DNA from: Pseudomonadota bacterium
Lineage (GTDB): Bacteria > Pseudomonadota > Gammaproteobacteria > UBA11654
NCBI GenBank assembly: GCA_029979325.1
Contig: JAPOHS010000016.1
Span: forward strand, 1 to 19,013
Direction: 5' to 3'
DNA: 19,013 nt
A program made the translations under genes and the position numbers. Below are positions 1-7,954 of this stretch, piece after piece. The notes below the pieces were generated by a model. The model made no database searches, was not told where the DNA came from, and saw nothing but the letters and a program-made list of their open reading frames with translations. Each line of letters starts with the position of its first letter. The first letter of the stretch is position 1.

Positions 1-34
1 GCAAATTTGTTTCTCTTTATGGTGCTAATTTGCG

Positions 35-304
35 TCATGTTGCGAAAGCTCGTTTCGCTGAAAGGCTTATTGGTACTGCGATTCCACCAGCTTTCCATAT
101 GGCCCAAAGACCAATTATATAGTTCTGATTAGGATTAATTAAAAGACCAATTCTCTCTTCATTTAGGTCAGATTCATCGCCAAGCAAGAACGATGCAATT
201 TCATCAGAACATTGATCGAGATATCCATAAGTGAATTCTTTTCCATCGCTTTGGATGGCGACTCTCTCTGTATGGTTTTTTGCTTTTTTAAGTAGGTGTA
301 ACAT
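35..304 (-). pseudogene. AMP-forming acyl-CoA synthetase, N-terminal fragment (broken near window edge)
   Basis: This is the N-terminal piece of an ANL-superfamily acyl-CoA synthetase, which activates a carboxylic acid to acyl-AMP and then acyl-CoA. Family-like segments are the opening MLHLLKKAKNHTERVAI, then FTYGYLDQCSDEIA, and then GLWAIWKAGGIAVPISLS, which is the usual end of the first subdomain strand before a HP-E segment. After that point the frame reads AKRAFAT and hits TGA at 35-37, after fewer than 100 residues, whereas the family is about 500. The ATP-binding (S/T)SGTTG-type motif is never reached. I chose the ATG at 302-304, which overlaps the amidase stop by 17 bp. A TTG at 338-340 would add 12 residues. 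Neither start has a clear Shine-Dalgarno. The break could be a real pseudogene, a sequencing frameshift or a chimeric contig end; see findings. Confidence 0.6.
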
Positions 305-1703
305 TTGAGTAACCAAAGATTTGTTCGTATCTTTTTGCAAAAGATATCACACTTAAGTCTTCTTTTTTCCTGCCAATGATTTGTATACCCATGGGTAAAT
401 TATTTTCATTGAATCCAACAGGGATCGAAATGGTTGGCAGTCCTAGTAAACTTGAAAGGACAGTCACCTCCATCCATTGATGATAGGTCTGCATCTCTTT
501 TCCAGAAATCTTTTTTGGGTAATCTGTATTTTTATCAAAAGGAAAAACTTGAGCCGAAGGCATTGCCAGAAAATCACATTTACTGAAAAGATGATCGATC
601 TTTTTGACCAGCTCAGATCTCATTTTCATTGATCGATTTAAATCTTCAGTGGAGATATGTTTCCCTATATTCATTTCGTGTTGAGCTCCATAAGACAAGC
701 TCTCATCATCTTGAAGATTTGATTCTCTCAAGTACAAATAGACGTTTCTGGATCTCAATGTTGTCCATGCCTCCCAAAGTAGATTTGTATCGATGTCATC
801 CGAAACATGATCGACAAATAGGTAATTGTCTTCCAATTGTTTTAGCATTTCTTCACACAAATCCAGGATTCCATCTTCAAACACATATCTTCCATTCATG
901 TTTCCAAGCCACCCTATTCTCATTCTTGAGAACTCATGCTCACCGAAAGACGCTTCTCTAAAGGATCCATCCATGTCAAAGGAAAATGGATCCATTGAAT
1001 GTTTCCCACAGACTGCATCCAGGAATATAGACATATCCCCCGGTGTCTTTGCTAAACATCCTGGCGTACTTAACAAAGGGAATTGTTCGTCTATTCTTAT
1101 GATTCTATTCTCCGGTATCAAACCCGGAGTTGGTCGAAAGCCATAGAGATTTGAAAAGGCTGCTGGATTCCTGCAAGAGCCCATCATGTCCGATCCATCT
1201 GCAACCGGGATCATTGAGGATGCGACAGCCGATGCAGCTCCCCCACTCGAACCCCCTGCTGACATGCTTCCATCAAAAGCATTTGAGGTGGCACCGAATA
1301 ATGAATTTTTAGTGTGAGATCCGAGTGCCAATTCAGGAATATTCGTTTTACCCAATACAAGAGCACCTTGATTTATGAGACGGTCCACGAGGATAGAATT
1401 CTTCTTAGCAATATTTTTTTCAAATCTGGGAAGTCCAAAAGTTGTTGGGAGGTCTTTAACATCAAATAAATCTTTCACTGCCAGTGGAATCCCAAAAAGT
1501 AACTTTTGCTCATTGTTTTCTCTTTTAAAAAGAGACTCGGCCTCTTTTATGACCAGAGACTTTTTTTTGAGAGAGACAATCGCATTCAGAGAAGGATTGT
1601 GTTTTTCAATTTGCTCGTAAGAATATTCAACCAAATCAACCGGAGAGATTTCTCCCGACGTTGTTTTTTGTATCGTTTCTTGAAGGGATGTTTTCGAGAT
1701 CAT
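288..1703 (-). CDS. Amidase-signature family hydrolase
   Basis: This 471-residue enzyme belongs to the amidase signature family, serine hydrolases that cleave C-N amide bonds in the cytoplasm. The Ser-cisSer-Lys triad is complete by motif spacing: Lys77 in PLAVKD, cis-Ser152 in AGGSSGG and nucleophile Ser176 in GSDMMGSCRNPAAF. The 99- and 24-residue spacings equal those of fatty acid amide hydrolase. The usual TDxGGS is here SDMMGS followed by RNPAAFSNLYGFRP. I associate that variant with the 6-aminohexanoate-cyclic-dimer-hydrolase-like and related catabolic amidases rather than with GatA. No other gat genes are nearby, so a tRNA amidotransferase role is unlikely. It starts 8 bp after the iron alcohol dehydrogenase stop and overlaps the acyl-CoA synthetase start, so the three probably form one transcript. 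The substrate cannot be read from the sequence. Confidence 0.88.
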   Translation of the reverse strand: MISKTSLQETIQKTTSGEISPVDLVEYSYEQIEKHNPSLNAIVSLKKKSLVIKEAESLFKRENNEQKLLFGIPLAVKDLFDVKDLPTTFGLPRFEKNIAKKNSILVDRLINQGALVLGKTNIPELALGSHTKNSLFGATSNAFDGSMSAGGSSGGAASAVASSMIPVADGSDMMGSCRNPAAFSNLYGFRPTPGLIPENRIIRIDEQFPLLSTPGCLAKTPGDMSIFLDAVCGKHSMDPFSFDMDGSFREASFGEHEFSRMRIGWLGNMNGRYVFEDGILDLCEEMLKQLEDNYLFVDHVSDDIDTNLLWEAWTTLRSRNVYLYLRESNLQDDESLSYGAQHEMNIGKHISTEDLNRSMKMRSELVKKIDHLFSKCDFLAMPSAQVFPFDKNTDYPKKISGKEMQTYHQWMEVTVLSSLLGLPTISIPVGFNENNLPMGIQIIGRKKEDLSVISFAKRYEQIFGYSNVTPT

Positions 1704-1711
1704 TAACTTAT

Positions 1712-2902
1712 TTATCTCGCTTGCTTAATGCTTTTGTAAACCAATTGATTCATTTCTTCCAAACTAGCTATCTTAGGGTTTGTAGCATATGCGGAGTCTT
1801 TCATAGCTTTTTCAGAGATTCGCTCAACACAGTCTATCGGGACGCCAATTTCGTCTAAGCTTTTCGGTATCTCAATTCGATCAAGTATTTCGTCTAAATT
1901 TGAAATGAATGCTTCGACTGAAATGTCTTCATAATGCATCGCAGAGGACATTCTTTGAACTTTGCCTTCCAATTCTGGAAAGTTATATCGAGTAACGACT
2001 GGCAAAACAATAGCGTTTGTTAAACCATGGTGCGTATCAAATTCAGCACCAACCATATGAGAAATAGCATGCACAAGACCAAGACCTTTAAGGAATGCAA
2101 TTCCACCCAAACAAGAAGCCACCAACATGGCTCCCCGGGCCTTAATGTTATCGGGTTCATCGACTGCAAGAGTTAGATTATCTGAAACAAGCGTCAAGCT
2201 TTGCAAAGCGGCTCCATCGCATAGGGGATGGAATCCAGGTACACAGTAACCTTCGATTGCATGAATCATCGCATCCGCACCTGTCCATGCCGTCAATGTT
2301 TTTGGTAAACCAATCGTGAGCTCTGGGTCTAAGACTGCAATTGACGGCCTCAACCCTGGATGACATATGCAAAATTTCATGCCTTTATCTGTATCGGTAA
2401 CCATTGCTGTTCCCTCCGTCTCTGCTCCAGTACCTGCGGTTGTGGGTATAGTAATCAACTTTGGGAATGGTTCATCATTGCTGATCTTTGCTGGCTCTTT
2501 TTCCCATTCAAAGTCCCATAATGGGATATCATTATTGGCTGTGAGGCATATAGCTTTGGCGCCATCCATAGCACTTCCACCACCGATCGCAATGATTGCA
2601 TCATGGTCACCAGACTTAAAATAAGATGAACCAACTGAAATTTCGTCATCTCTAGGGTTTGGGGAAATTTCTGTAAAGATGCCAGACTTTATATTCCCTT
2701 TATTTAATAGACTAATTAGGTCAGCTATAAAAGGAAGGTCTTGACTGCTCTTGTCTGTGACTATTAAAGGCTTATTAATATTCAGAGATTGACATATTTT
2801 ACTGATTTCATTGATTCTTCCAGGCCCATAAGCAATAGGTATCGGAAAAGTCCAATCTTGGGACTTTAGTATCTCACTTGAATTGATTTGATGTATATCC
2901 AA
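1712..2902 (-). CDS. Iron-containing alcohol dehydrogenase
   Basis: This is a 396-residue group III (Fe-dependent) NAD(P)-linked alcohol dehydrogenase that interconverts alcohols and aldehydes. The nucleotide-binding GGGSAMDGAK lies at residues 107-116. The metal ligands fit the FucO pattern: Asp210 and His214 in GADAMIHAIEGY, His278 in GLVHAISH and His292 in DTHHGLTNA. Spacings are almost the same as FucO D196/H200/H263/H277. Length is normal for the family. The start is a TTG at 2900-2902. No ATG or GTG occurs upstream in this frame before a stop, and the next internal ATG would remove about 40 percent of the protein. It is the first gene of a minus-strand unit with the amidase and the acyl-CoA synthetase fragment, and is divergent from the SDR gene. 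The set suggests stepwise oxidation or hydrolysis of a small organic substrate; which one is unknown. Confidence 0.9.
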   Translation of the reverse strand: MDIHQINSSEILKSQDWTFPIPIAYGPGRINEISKICQSLNINKPLIVTDKSSQDLPFIADLISLLNKGNIKSGIFTEISPNPRDDEISVGSSYFKSGDHDAIIAIGGGSAMDGAKAICLTANNDIPLWDFEWEKEPAKISNDEPFPKLITIPTTAGTGAETEGTAMVTDTDKGMKFCICHPGLRPSIAVLDPELTIGLPKTLTAWTGADAMIHAIEGYCVPGFHPLCDGAALQSLTLVSDNLTLAVDEPDNIKARGAMLVASCLGGIAFLKGLGLVHAISHMVGAEFDTHHGLTNAIVLPVVTRYNFPELEGKVQRMSSAMHYEDISVEAFISNLDEILDRIEIPKSLDEIGVPIDCVERISEKAMKDSAYATNPKIASLEEMNQLVYKSIKQAR

Positions 2903-3028
2903 TATATCTGTCTCGAGCCAATCAAAATGATCAAAATAAGTGTCAATATTGTAACGTTTAAATCGTATTTTTTTGATATTGTTTTACTCTATTAAAGTTA
3001 ACTCAACGATCACATAAAGGAGCATAGA
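2903..3028. promoter_or_regulatory. Divergent intergenic region between Fe-ADH and SDR genes
   Basis: This 126-bp, very AT-rich spacer must hold the promoters of both the minus-strand Fe-ADH/amidase unit and the plus-strand SDR. On the plus side a strong Shine-Dalgarno AAGGAG (3017-3022) stands 6 bases before the SDR ATG. An imperfect 13-bp palindrome, ACGTTTAAATCGT at 2954-2966 (11 of 13 positions symmetric), lies between the two starts and could be an operator. I could not find a convincing pair of -35/-10 boxes: TTGATA (2973-2978) and TATTAA (2990-2995) are only 11 bp apart. The region is therefore called as regulatory on position, not on a proven motif. Confidence 0.4.
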
Positions 3029-3796
3029 ATGAGGCTTGAAGGGAAAACAGCAATTGTCACTGGAGCAACTGGAGGGATTGGAGCGGCAACTTCCAAGAGA
3101 TATCTTGAGGAAGGTGCGAATACCATTCTGGTTGGAAGATCGAAAGAGAAGTTAGACGATTTAATTTCTGATATGCCTTTCACAGAAAATGCAATGATTC
3201 ATGTGGCTGAAGCAACCGATGAAGTTGCAGTCATGGACTGCATGAAAGCAGCCAAAGATAAATTTGGGAGTGTTGACATCGTAGTTGCGAATGCTGGGAC
3301 AGAGGGCGTTGTTCAACCGCTTACAGAATTCACTGTTGAAGAATTTAATCATTTGTTTTCAATCAACGTCACAGGAGTTTGGCTTTATATGAAGCATGCG
3401 ATACCAATCATGAAAGAACAAGGATCAGGTTCAATCATTGCTGTTGCATCAGCAGCTGGCTTAGTCGGCTTCAATGGCTTGTGCCCCTACTCTGCGAGCA
3501 AGCATGCTGTATGCGGTTTGGTTAAAACTGCTTGCATTGAAAATGGACCCTTTGGTGTCAGGGTCAATGCACTGGCTCCCGGCCCAATCGATAATCGAAT
3601 GATGGCCTCACTGGGTGAGCAATTAAACCCTGAAGATCCTCAGAGTGTGAGGGATATCGTAACTGATCTCAATCCCATGAATCGATATGGCACCAATGAA
3701 GAGATCGCCAATTTGGCCCTTTTCTTAGGCTCTGATGAATCTTCCTACTGTAATGGGTCTGTTTATTTAGCTGATGGAGGTTTTACAGCAGGCTAG
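3029..3796 (+). CDS. Classical short-chain dehydrogenase/reductase (SDR)
   Basis: This 255-residue oxidoreductase with a Rossmann fold is the only plus-strand gene of the window. It shows the cofactor motif TGATGGIG at residues 11-18, NAG at 88-90, and a catalytic set of Ser141 (AVASAAG), Tyr154 and Lys158 (YSASK). Arg37 in LVGRSKEK, at the end of the second strand, suggests a preference for NADP(H) over NAD(H). The C-terminal NGSVYLADGGFTAG is the usual SDR ending. The ATG is supported by AAGGAG six bases upstream. It is most like the general FabG/3-oxoacyl or secondary-alcohol dehydrogenases, but with a separate true fabG at 17328-18086 it is probably catabolic. It is divergent from the Fe-ADH unit and convergent with proA, so it is a single-gene transcript. 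Substrate unknown. Confidence 0.9.
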   Translation: MRLEGKTAIVTGATGGIGAATSKRYLEEGANTILVGRSKEKLDDLISDMPFTENAMIHVAEATDEVAVMDCMKAAKDKFGSVDIVVANAGTEGVVQPLTEFTVEEFNHLFSINVTGVWLYMKHAIPIMKEQGSGSIIAVASAAGLVGFNGLCPYSASKHAVCGLVKTACIENGPFGVRVNALAPGPIDNRMMASLGEQLNPEDPQSVRDIVTDLNPMNRYGTNEEIANLALFLGSDESSYCNGSVYLADGGFTAG

Positions 3797-5055
3797 ATTG
3801 ATCTGATTTGACCAGATCCATGAACGAGGTATTTGTAACTGGTGAGTTGCTTTGCTCCAACTGGACCCCTTGCATGAATCTTGTCTGTTGATATGCCAAT
3901 TTCTGCACCCATACCAAATTCTCCACCGTCAGCAAACTGGGTTGATGCATTACTTAGGATGATTGCACTTTGAAGATGATTGAAAAAGTAATCAATATCT
4001 TTACTGTTATTACTGACTATCGACTCTGTATGTCCTGATCCATATTCATTAATATGTTGAACTGCTTCCTCAACATCACTGATGATCTTTATTGAAACAA
4101 TCGCATCGAGGTATTCTGTAGACCAGTCACTCTCAGTTGCTTTAATGATCTCTTCATCCAATAATGCGACATCTTTATCACCCCTGATTTCACATCCTGA
4201 TTCTTTTAATGCATCGATCAATGGACCAAGGTGAGTTTCCACACAATCTCGATCTATCAAAATAGTTTCTGCTGCACCACATATGCCGGTTCTTCTCATT
4301 TTTGAATTGATAACAATTTGGATGGCTTCATCAATTTTTGAGCTTTTTTGGATATAAACATGACAAATTCCTTCAAGATGTCCAATGATTGGTATTCTGG
4401 CGTCTGATTTAACCTTTGCAACAAGGTTTCTACCGCCTCTTGGAACCAAGATATCCAGATTTCCATCAAGACCTTTGAGCATCAAGTCAACTGCTTCTCG
4501 ATCAGGGTCTTTAACAAGTTGCACAGTATTTGGATCAATATTATTTTCAGCCAAAGCGACAGATATTGAATCATGAATGCTTTTATTTGTTTCAATACTT
4601 TCGCTTCCTCCTCTCAATACCACTGCATTCCCTGATTTTAAACAGAGTGCTGCTGCATCTGATGTAACATTTGGTCTGCTCTCATATATGATTCCAATGA
4701 CGCCAAGTGGAACAGAAACTTTTGCAATATTGAGACCATTGGGTCTTGTCCATTCTTCTATTTTTTCACCAATCGGATCGGGTAACTTAACGACCTCTTC
4801 AATGGATTGAATCATTGAGTCAATGCGATCATTGTCCAATAAGAGTCTATCTATGCTGGCTGCATTGAGATCTCTTTCTTTTGCATATTTAATATCAATC
4901 TCATTGGATTTTAGAATTTGTTCTCGGTTATTATTTAACTGCTTTCCAATGTCTGCAATTAATCTATCTTTCGTCTTTGACTCTACAGATGAGAACCCAG
5001 TCGCTGCCTTTCTTACAGCCACACCCATATCATCCATATATTTTTTGATTTCCAT
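3793..5055 (-). CDS. proA: Gamma-glutamyl phosphate reductase
   Basis: ProA reduces L-glutamyl-5-phosphate with NADPH to glutamate-5-semialdehyde, the second step of proline synthesis. The protein is about 420 residues, as expected. Recognisable segments are VPLGVIGIIYESRPNVTSDA, then NAVVLRGGSES, DILVPRGGRNL, the catalytic-cysteine segment MRRTGICGAAETIL (Cys259 from the ATG) and the C-terminal FADGGEFGMGAEIGIST followed by HARGPVGAKQLTSYKY. The cysteine segment and the ending match alphaproteobacterial ProA from memory, not the enterobacterial form (QRPSTCNTVETLL). I used the ATG at 5053-5055. A TTG at 5065-5067, overlapping the proB stop as TTGA, would add four residues. It is the last gene of the long minus-strand unit, and its TAG shares CTAG with the SDR stop. 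Confidence 0.95.
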   Translation of the reverse strand: MEIKKYMDDMGVAVRKAATGFSSVESKTKDRLIADIGKQLNNNREQILKSNEIDIKYAKERDLNAASIDRLLLDNDRIDSMIQSIEEVVKLPDPIGEKIEEWTRPNGLNIAKVSVPLGVIGIIYESRPNVTSDAAALCLKSGNAVVLRGGSESIETNKSIHDSISVALAENNIDPNTVQLVKDPDREAVDLMLKGLDGNLDILVPRGGRNLVAKVKSDARIPIIGHLEGICHVYIQKSSKIDEAIQIVINSKMRRTGICGAAETILIDRDCVETHLGPLIDALKESGCEIRGDKDVALLDEEIIKATESDWSTEYLDAIVSIKIISDVEEAVQHINEYGSGHTESIVSNNSKDIDYFFNHLQSAIILSNASTQFADGGEFGMGAEIGISTDKIHARGPVGAKQLTSYKYLVHGSGQIRSI

Positions 5056-5063
5056 CTGAATAC

Positions 5064-5840
5064 TCAATTACCAAACACTGTAAAATGATCACCATTTTTA
5101 ATGATGGAGATCGGTCTCTTATTCATACCATTCGCAATAATTGTTTTGCAATTGCTTTCTAAGCAGATTTTTGCAGCCTTAATTTTTGTTTCAATACCGC
5201 CACTTCCATATTCGGTTTTTGCTTTGTTGCTAAGCATTTCAATTTCTGGGGTTACTTCTTTTACTCTTTTAATCAGTTTTGCATTTGTATTGTTTCGAGG
5301 ATCATCGTCATACAGTCCATCCACATCAGAGAACAGTATTAGACAGTTTGCTGTCACCAATTCGCATACCTTGGCTGCTAATTGATCGTTGTCACCATAT
5401 TGGATCTCTTCAGTTGCGACGGTGTCATTTTCATTGATGATTGGTATCACATCCAGTTTTATGAGGGTTTCAATTGTGTTACTTGCATTCTGATAACGTC
5501 TCTGATTGTTTAGGTCATCGAGCGTCAAAAGAATTTGTGCAGTTTTATGAGATCTTTTATTAAAAAGCTCTTGATAAGCATGGGCCAATATTATTTGTCC
5601 TGATGCTGCTGCAGCCTGTTTCTCCTCAAGTTTCATCTCTGATTTTGAGATTCCGAAATAATTACCACCCAAAGCTATTGCTCCAGAAGAGACGATCAAA
5701 ATTTCATGGCCATCTTCCTTAAGAGAAACCAAGTCATCGATCAAGCCATCCAGCCAATTTGTATTCAATGATCTGTTCTCATCTACAAGAAGAGATGATC
5801 CTATCTTAATGACTATCCTTTTGAATTCGGATAAATCCAT
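5064..5840 (-). CDS. proB: Glutamate 5-kinase, kinase domain only (no PUA domain)
   Basis: ProB phosphorylates L-glutamate to glutamyl-5-phosphate, the first and feedback-controlled step of proline synthesis. The amino-acid-kinase motifs are present: VIKIGSSLL (residues 10-18), VSSGAIA (50-56), INENDTVATEEI (135-146), GDNDQLAA (149-156) and the nucleotide-site DVDGLYDDDP. The protein ends at residue 258, directly after the kinase fold. Many bacterial ProB proteins are about 370 residues because of a C-terminal PUA domain, which is absent here with no downstream remnant, as proA begins at once. KLEEKQAAAASGQIILAHAY is an alphaproteobacterial-looking segment. The ATG has a good Shine-Dalgarno, AGGA, about eight bases upstream. 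It follows the flavoprotein gene after a 38-bp gap and overlaps or abuts proA, as expected for a proBA pair. Confidence 0.94.
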   Translation of the reverse strand: MDLSEFKRIVIKIGSSLLVDENRSLNTNWLDGLIDDLVSLKEDGHEILIVSSGAIALGGNYFGISKSEMKLEEKQAAAASGQIILAHAYQELFNKRSHKTAQILLTLDDLNNQRRYQNASNTIETLIKLDVIPIINENDTVATEEIQYGDNDQLAAKVCELVTANCLILFSDVDGLYDDDPRNNTNAKLIKRVKEVTPEIEMLSNKAKTEYGSGGIETKIKAAKICLESNCKTIIANGMNKRPISIIKNGDHFTVFGN

Positions 5841-5878
5841 ATGTTAATTCCTGCAAAGGTTTAGGGTGTGACAATGTA

Positions 5879-7954
5879 TTACTGAATCACAGGGTATTCA
5901 AGCTTAAAATCATCATTTGATGGATCATTTAGTTGATCGAATGTATTTGCATAGAGATGACCAGCAAAAACAGCATGAACCACAGCGCCAGGTGCATTGG
6001 AGTCTCCAATATTCTGAACTGATTTAATACCCGAGGTTTTCAAAGCCTCTTCGTCTGATATAAGGGAATTATAGAGCGAGTCATTTTGTGCTCTATATCC
6101 AACAAGAACAAGTGAGCCTCTGTCAATGCTTGATTCTTTGTTGTTTAATTTGTTAATGAGTTTTAATGATGAATCCATTACATCTATGATGCGATGCTCA
6201 GTGATAACTTTGATGTCTTTTTCCATCAATCTCGATTGAATTTCTACTATTTCATTGCTATTAAAGCTCCACGGAGAAACCTTCTCAAAGGGTGTGATGA
6301 TGGTTACTTCATGACCCAGGTCTCTTATGTGCTCTGCCAATAAGCCACCCATATAGTAGTAATCAAAATCAAAAATGATCACTGGGGATTTCAGATCGCA
6401 ACCATTCAAAATATCTTCAGGCGTAAAAATGGTATCCGTTTTGCTGACAAATACTGGTGCTGATTTCTCATCCATGATTGTGGGTTGCCAACTTGAGCCA
6501 GTGGCAGTCACCACATGATCAAATCCAAGCTCTAAAACATCATCGGAACTCAATGTGTTATCTAGATAAACATCAACATTATCGAGTTGATTGATTTGAT
6601 TCAATCGATAGTCAGTTACTCTTTTGTATGACGACATGCCTGGGAGTTTCGACTCCATGTTGATGCGACCTCCAAGTTCTTTCTCTGAATCAGCAATTGC
6701 AACCGAGTACCCTCTTCTCGCAAGAGACAAGGTTGCTTCCAATCCAGCAGGTCCACCACCAATAACTAGGATTGAGTCTTCAGACGACTTAGGCTTTATT
6801 TTTTCTGGGTGCCAACCTCTTCTCCATTCTTCTCCCATAGATGGATTTTGTGTGCAACGAACAGGGATGCCTTGGTTATAACAAGAAGCACATATGTTAC
6901 AACCAATGCACTCTCTAATATCATCCTCTCTTCCTTCTTTTAATTTATTTGGTAAGAATGGATCAGCTATCGATGCTCTTGCGGCACCTACAAAGTCAAG
7001 AATGCCTTCATTGATTTGCTTGGCCATAATATCTGGCGAAGTAAACCATCCGACACCGACCACAGGTTTTGAAGTCAGCTTCTTAACAAAACTATTGTAA
7101 GGTTCCATGTGTCCAGATTCAGCAAATCTCCCACTAGGGCATTCTTTGAACCAAGAAGACATTTTTATATCCCACAAATCAGGTAACTCACCATTTATTT
7201 CAAAAAACTCATGCGCTTCGCTTTCGCTCGATTCACTCGCAAAAGTCAGTAATTCATCGGTGGACATTCGAACAGCAATTGCAGCCCGATCACCGGCAAC
7301 TGTTTTCATTTCAGTGATTAATTCTCTCATCAATCGAGAGCGATTCTCGAGGCTTCCTCCATATTCATCTGATCGATTATTGAATGTAGGATGAAGAAAG
7401 TGATACGGCAAAAAGCCCATACCCGCATAACAATAAATAATATCAAAACCTGCTTGAATCGCTCTCTCTGTCGCGATCAAGTGCCATTGGATTAAATCTT
7501 TAATGTCTTTTTTATCCATTACTTTTGGCGCCGTTAGGTGCATATCTACGAGTTCGCTCACTTTTTGCTGTATTCCGGATGGTGAAATTGGCGGCATTCG
7601 AGTGTGTCTATTTGCCGCGTAAGCACCACCATGAAAAAATTCAATGCCAGCAAGTGCATCATGTTCGTGTACGGCTTCAACCATAGGAACATGAGAAGCA
7701 ATGTCTTTCTCTGACCACAATCTTGCGAAAGGAAGTGGCCTGTCGTCGCTCGATGGATGGATTGAGCAATAGCCTGTATTCACCACACCCCAGCCTCCTT
7801 CTGCTTTTATCCCTCTCTGAGCGGCCCTTGTGTTTGGCATATCATTGCCAGATCCCATGGCATGAGGGACTTGATAAAATCTATTTTTGGCTGTTTTTGG
7901 ACCTATCTCAACAGACTCAAATAAAATTTTATATCTCTCATTCATTGGTTTCAT
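5879..7954 (-). CDS. Trimethylamine-dehydrogenase-like FMN/4Fe-4S/FAD-domain flavoprotein
   Basis: This 691-residue protein has an N-terminal old-yellow-enzyme TIM barrel (about 1-345), a 4Fe-4S site Cys349/Cys352/Cys355/Cys367 and a C-terminal pyridine-nucleotide-disulphide-type domain starting at GGGPAG (399-404). Long stretches match trimethylamine/dimethylamine dehydrogenase as I recall it: NRFYQVPH, KAEGGWGVVNT, RASIADPFLP and GEEWRRGWHPE. These enzymes oxidatively N-demethylate amines and release formaldehyde. The residue that carries covalent 6-S-cysteinyl FMN in TMADH (Cys30) is Ala32 here, so FMN should be non-covalent. By alignment the aromatic bowl keeps Tyr62 and Trp268, but Trp355 becomes Tyr359, His172 becomes Met179 and Asp267 becomes Glu271, so the substrate probably differs from trimethylamine. 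N-methylproline-type demethylases are an alternative. The start at 7954 overlaps the MFS stop by 17 bp; the in-frame ATG at 7945 is also possible. Confidence 0.88.
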   Translation of the reverse strand: MKPMNERYKILFESVEIGPKTAKNRFYQVPHAMGSGNDMPNTRAAQRGIKAEGGWGVVNTGYCSIHPSSDDRPLPFARLWSEKDIASHVPMVEAVHEHDALAGIEFFHGGAYAANRHTRMPPISPSGIQQKVSELVDMHLTAPKVMDKKDIKDLIQWHLIATERAIQAGFDIIYCYAGMGFLPYHFLHPTFNNRSDEYGGSLENRSRLMRELITEMKTVAGDRAAIAVRMSTDELLTFASESSESEAHEFFEINGELPDLWDIKMSSWFKECPSGRFAESGHMEPYNSFVKKLTSKPVVGVGWFTSPDIMAKQINEGILDFVGAARASIADPFLPNKLKEGREDDIRECIGCNICASCYNQGIPVRCTQNPSMGEEWRRGWHPEKIKPKSSEDSILVIGGGPAGLEATLSLARRGYSVAIADSEKELGGRINMESKLPGMSSYKRVTDYRLNQINQLDNVDVYLDNTLSSDDVLELGFDHVVTATGSSWQPTIMDEKSAPVFVSKTDTIFTPEDILNGCDLKSPVIIFDFDYYYMGGLLAEHIRDLGHEVTIITPFEKVSPWSFNSNEIVEIQSRLMEKDIKVITEHRIIDVMDSSLKLINKLNNKESSIDRGSLVLVGYRAQNDSLYNSLISDEEALKTSGIKSVQNIGDSNAPGAVVHAVFAGHLYANTFDQLNDPSNDDFKLEYPVIQ

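Noticed and set aside
3..122. Plus-strand open frame at the left edge beginning KFVSLYGANLRHV
   Set aside because: Its second half is the antisense of the acyl-CoA synthetase fragment and no protein family is recognisable. It was kept only as evidence for a sequence junction.
629..1146. Two plus-strand open frames opposite the amidase
   Set aside because: They are out-of-frame shadows of a gene with a complete catalytic triad; compositions are low-complexity and no domain is seen.
288..1703. Amidase as GatA of the tRNA amidotransferase
   Set aside because: The nucleophile motif is SDMMGS-RNPAAF rather than the GatA-type GGSIRxPA, and no gatB or gatC is nearby.
3793..5840. proBA as a degradative part of a proline-betaine pathway
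   Set aside because: ProB and ProA act in proline synthesis, and no proline dehydrogenase (PutA) or P5C dehydrogenase is present. Adjacency alone does not show a link.
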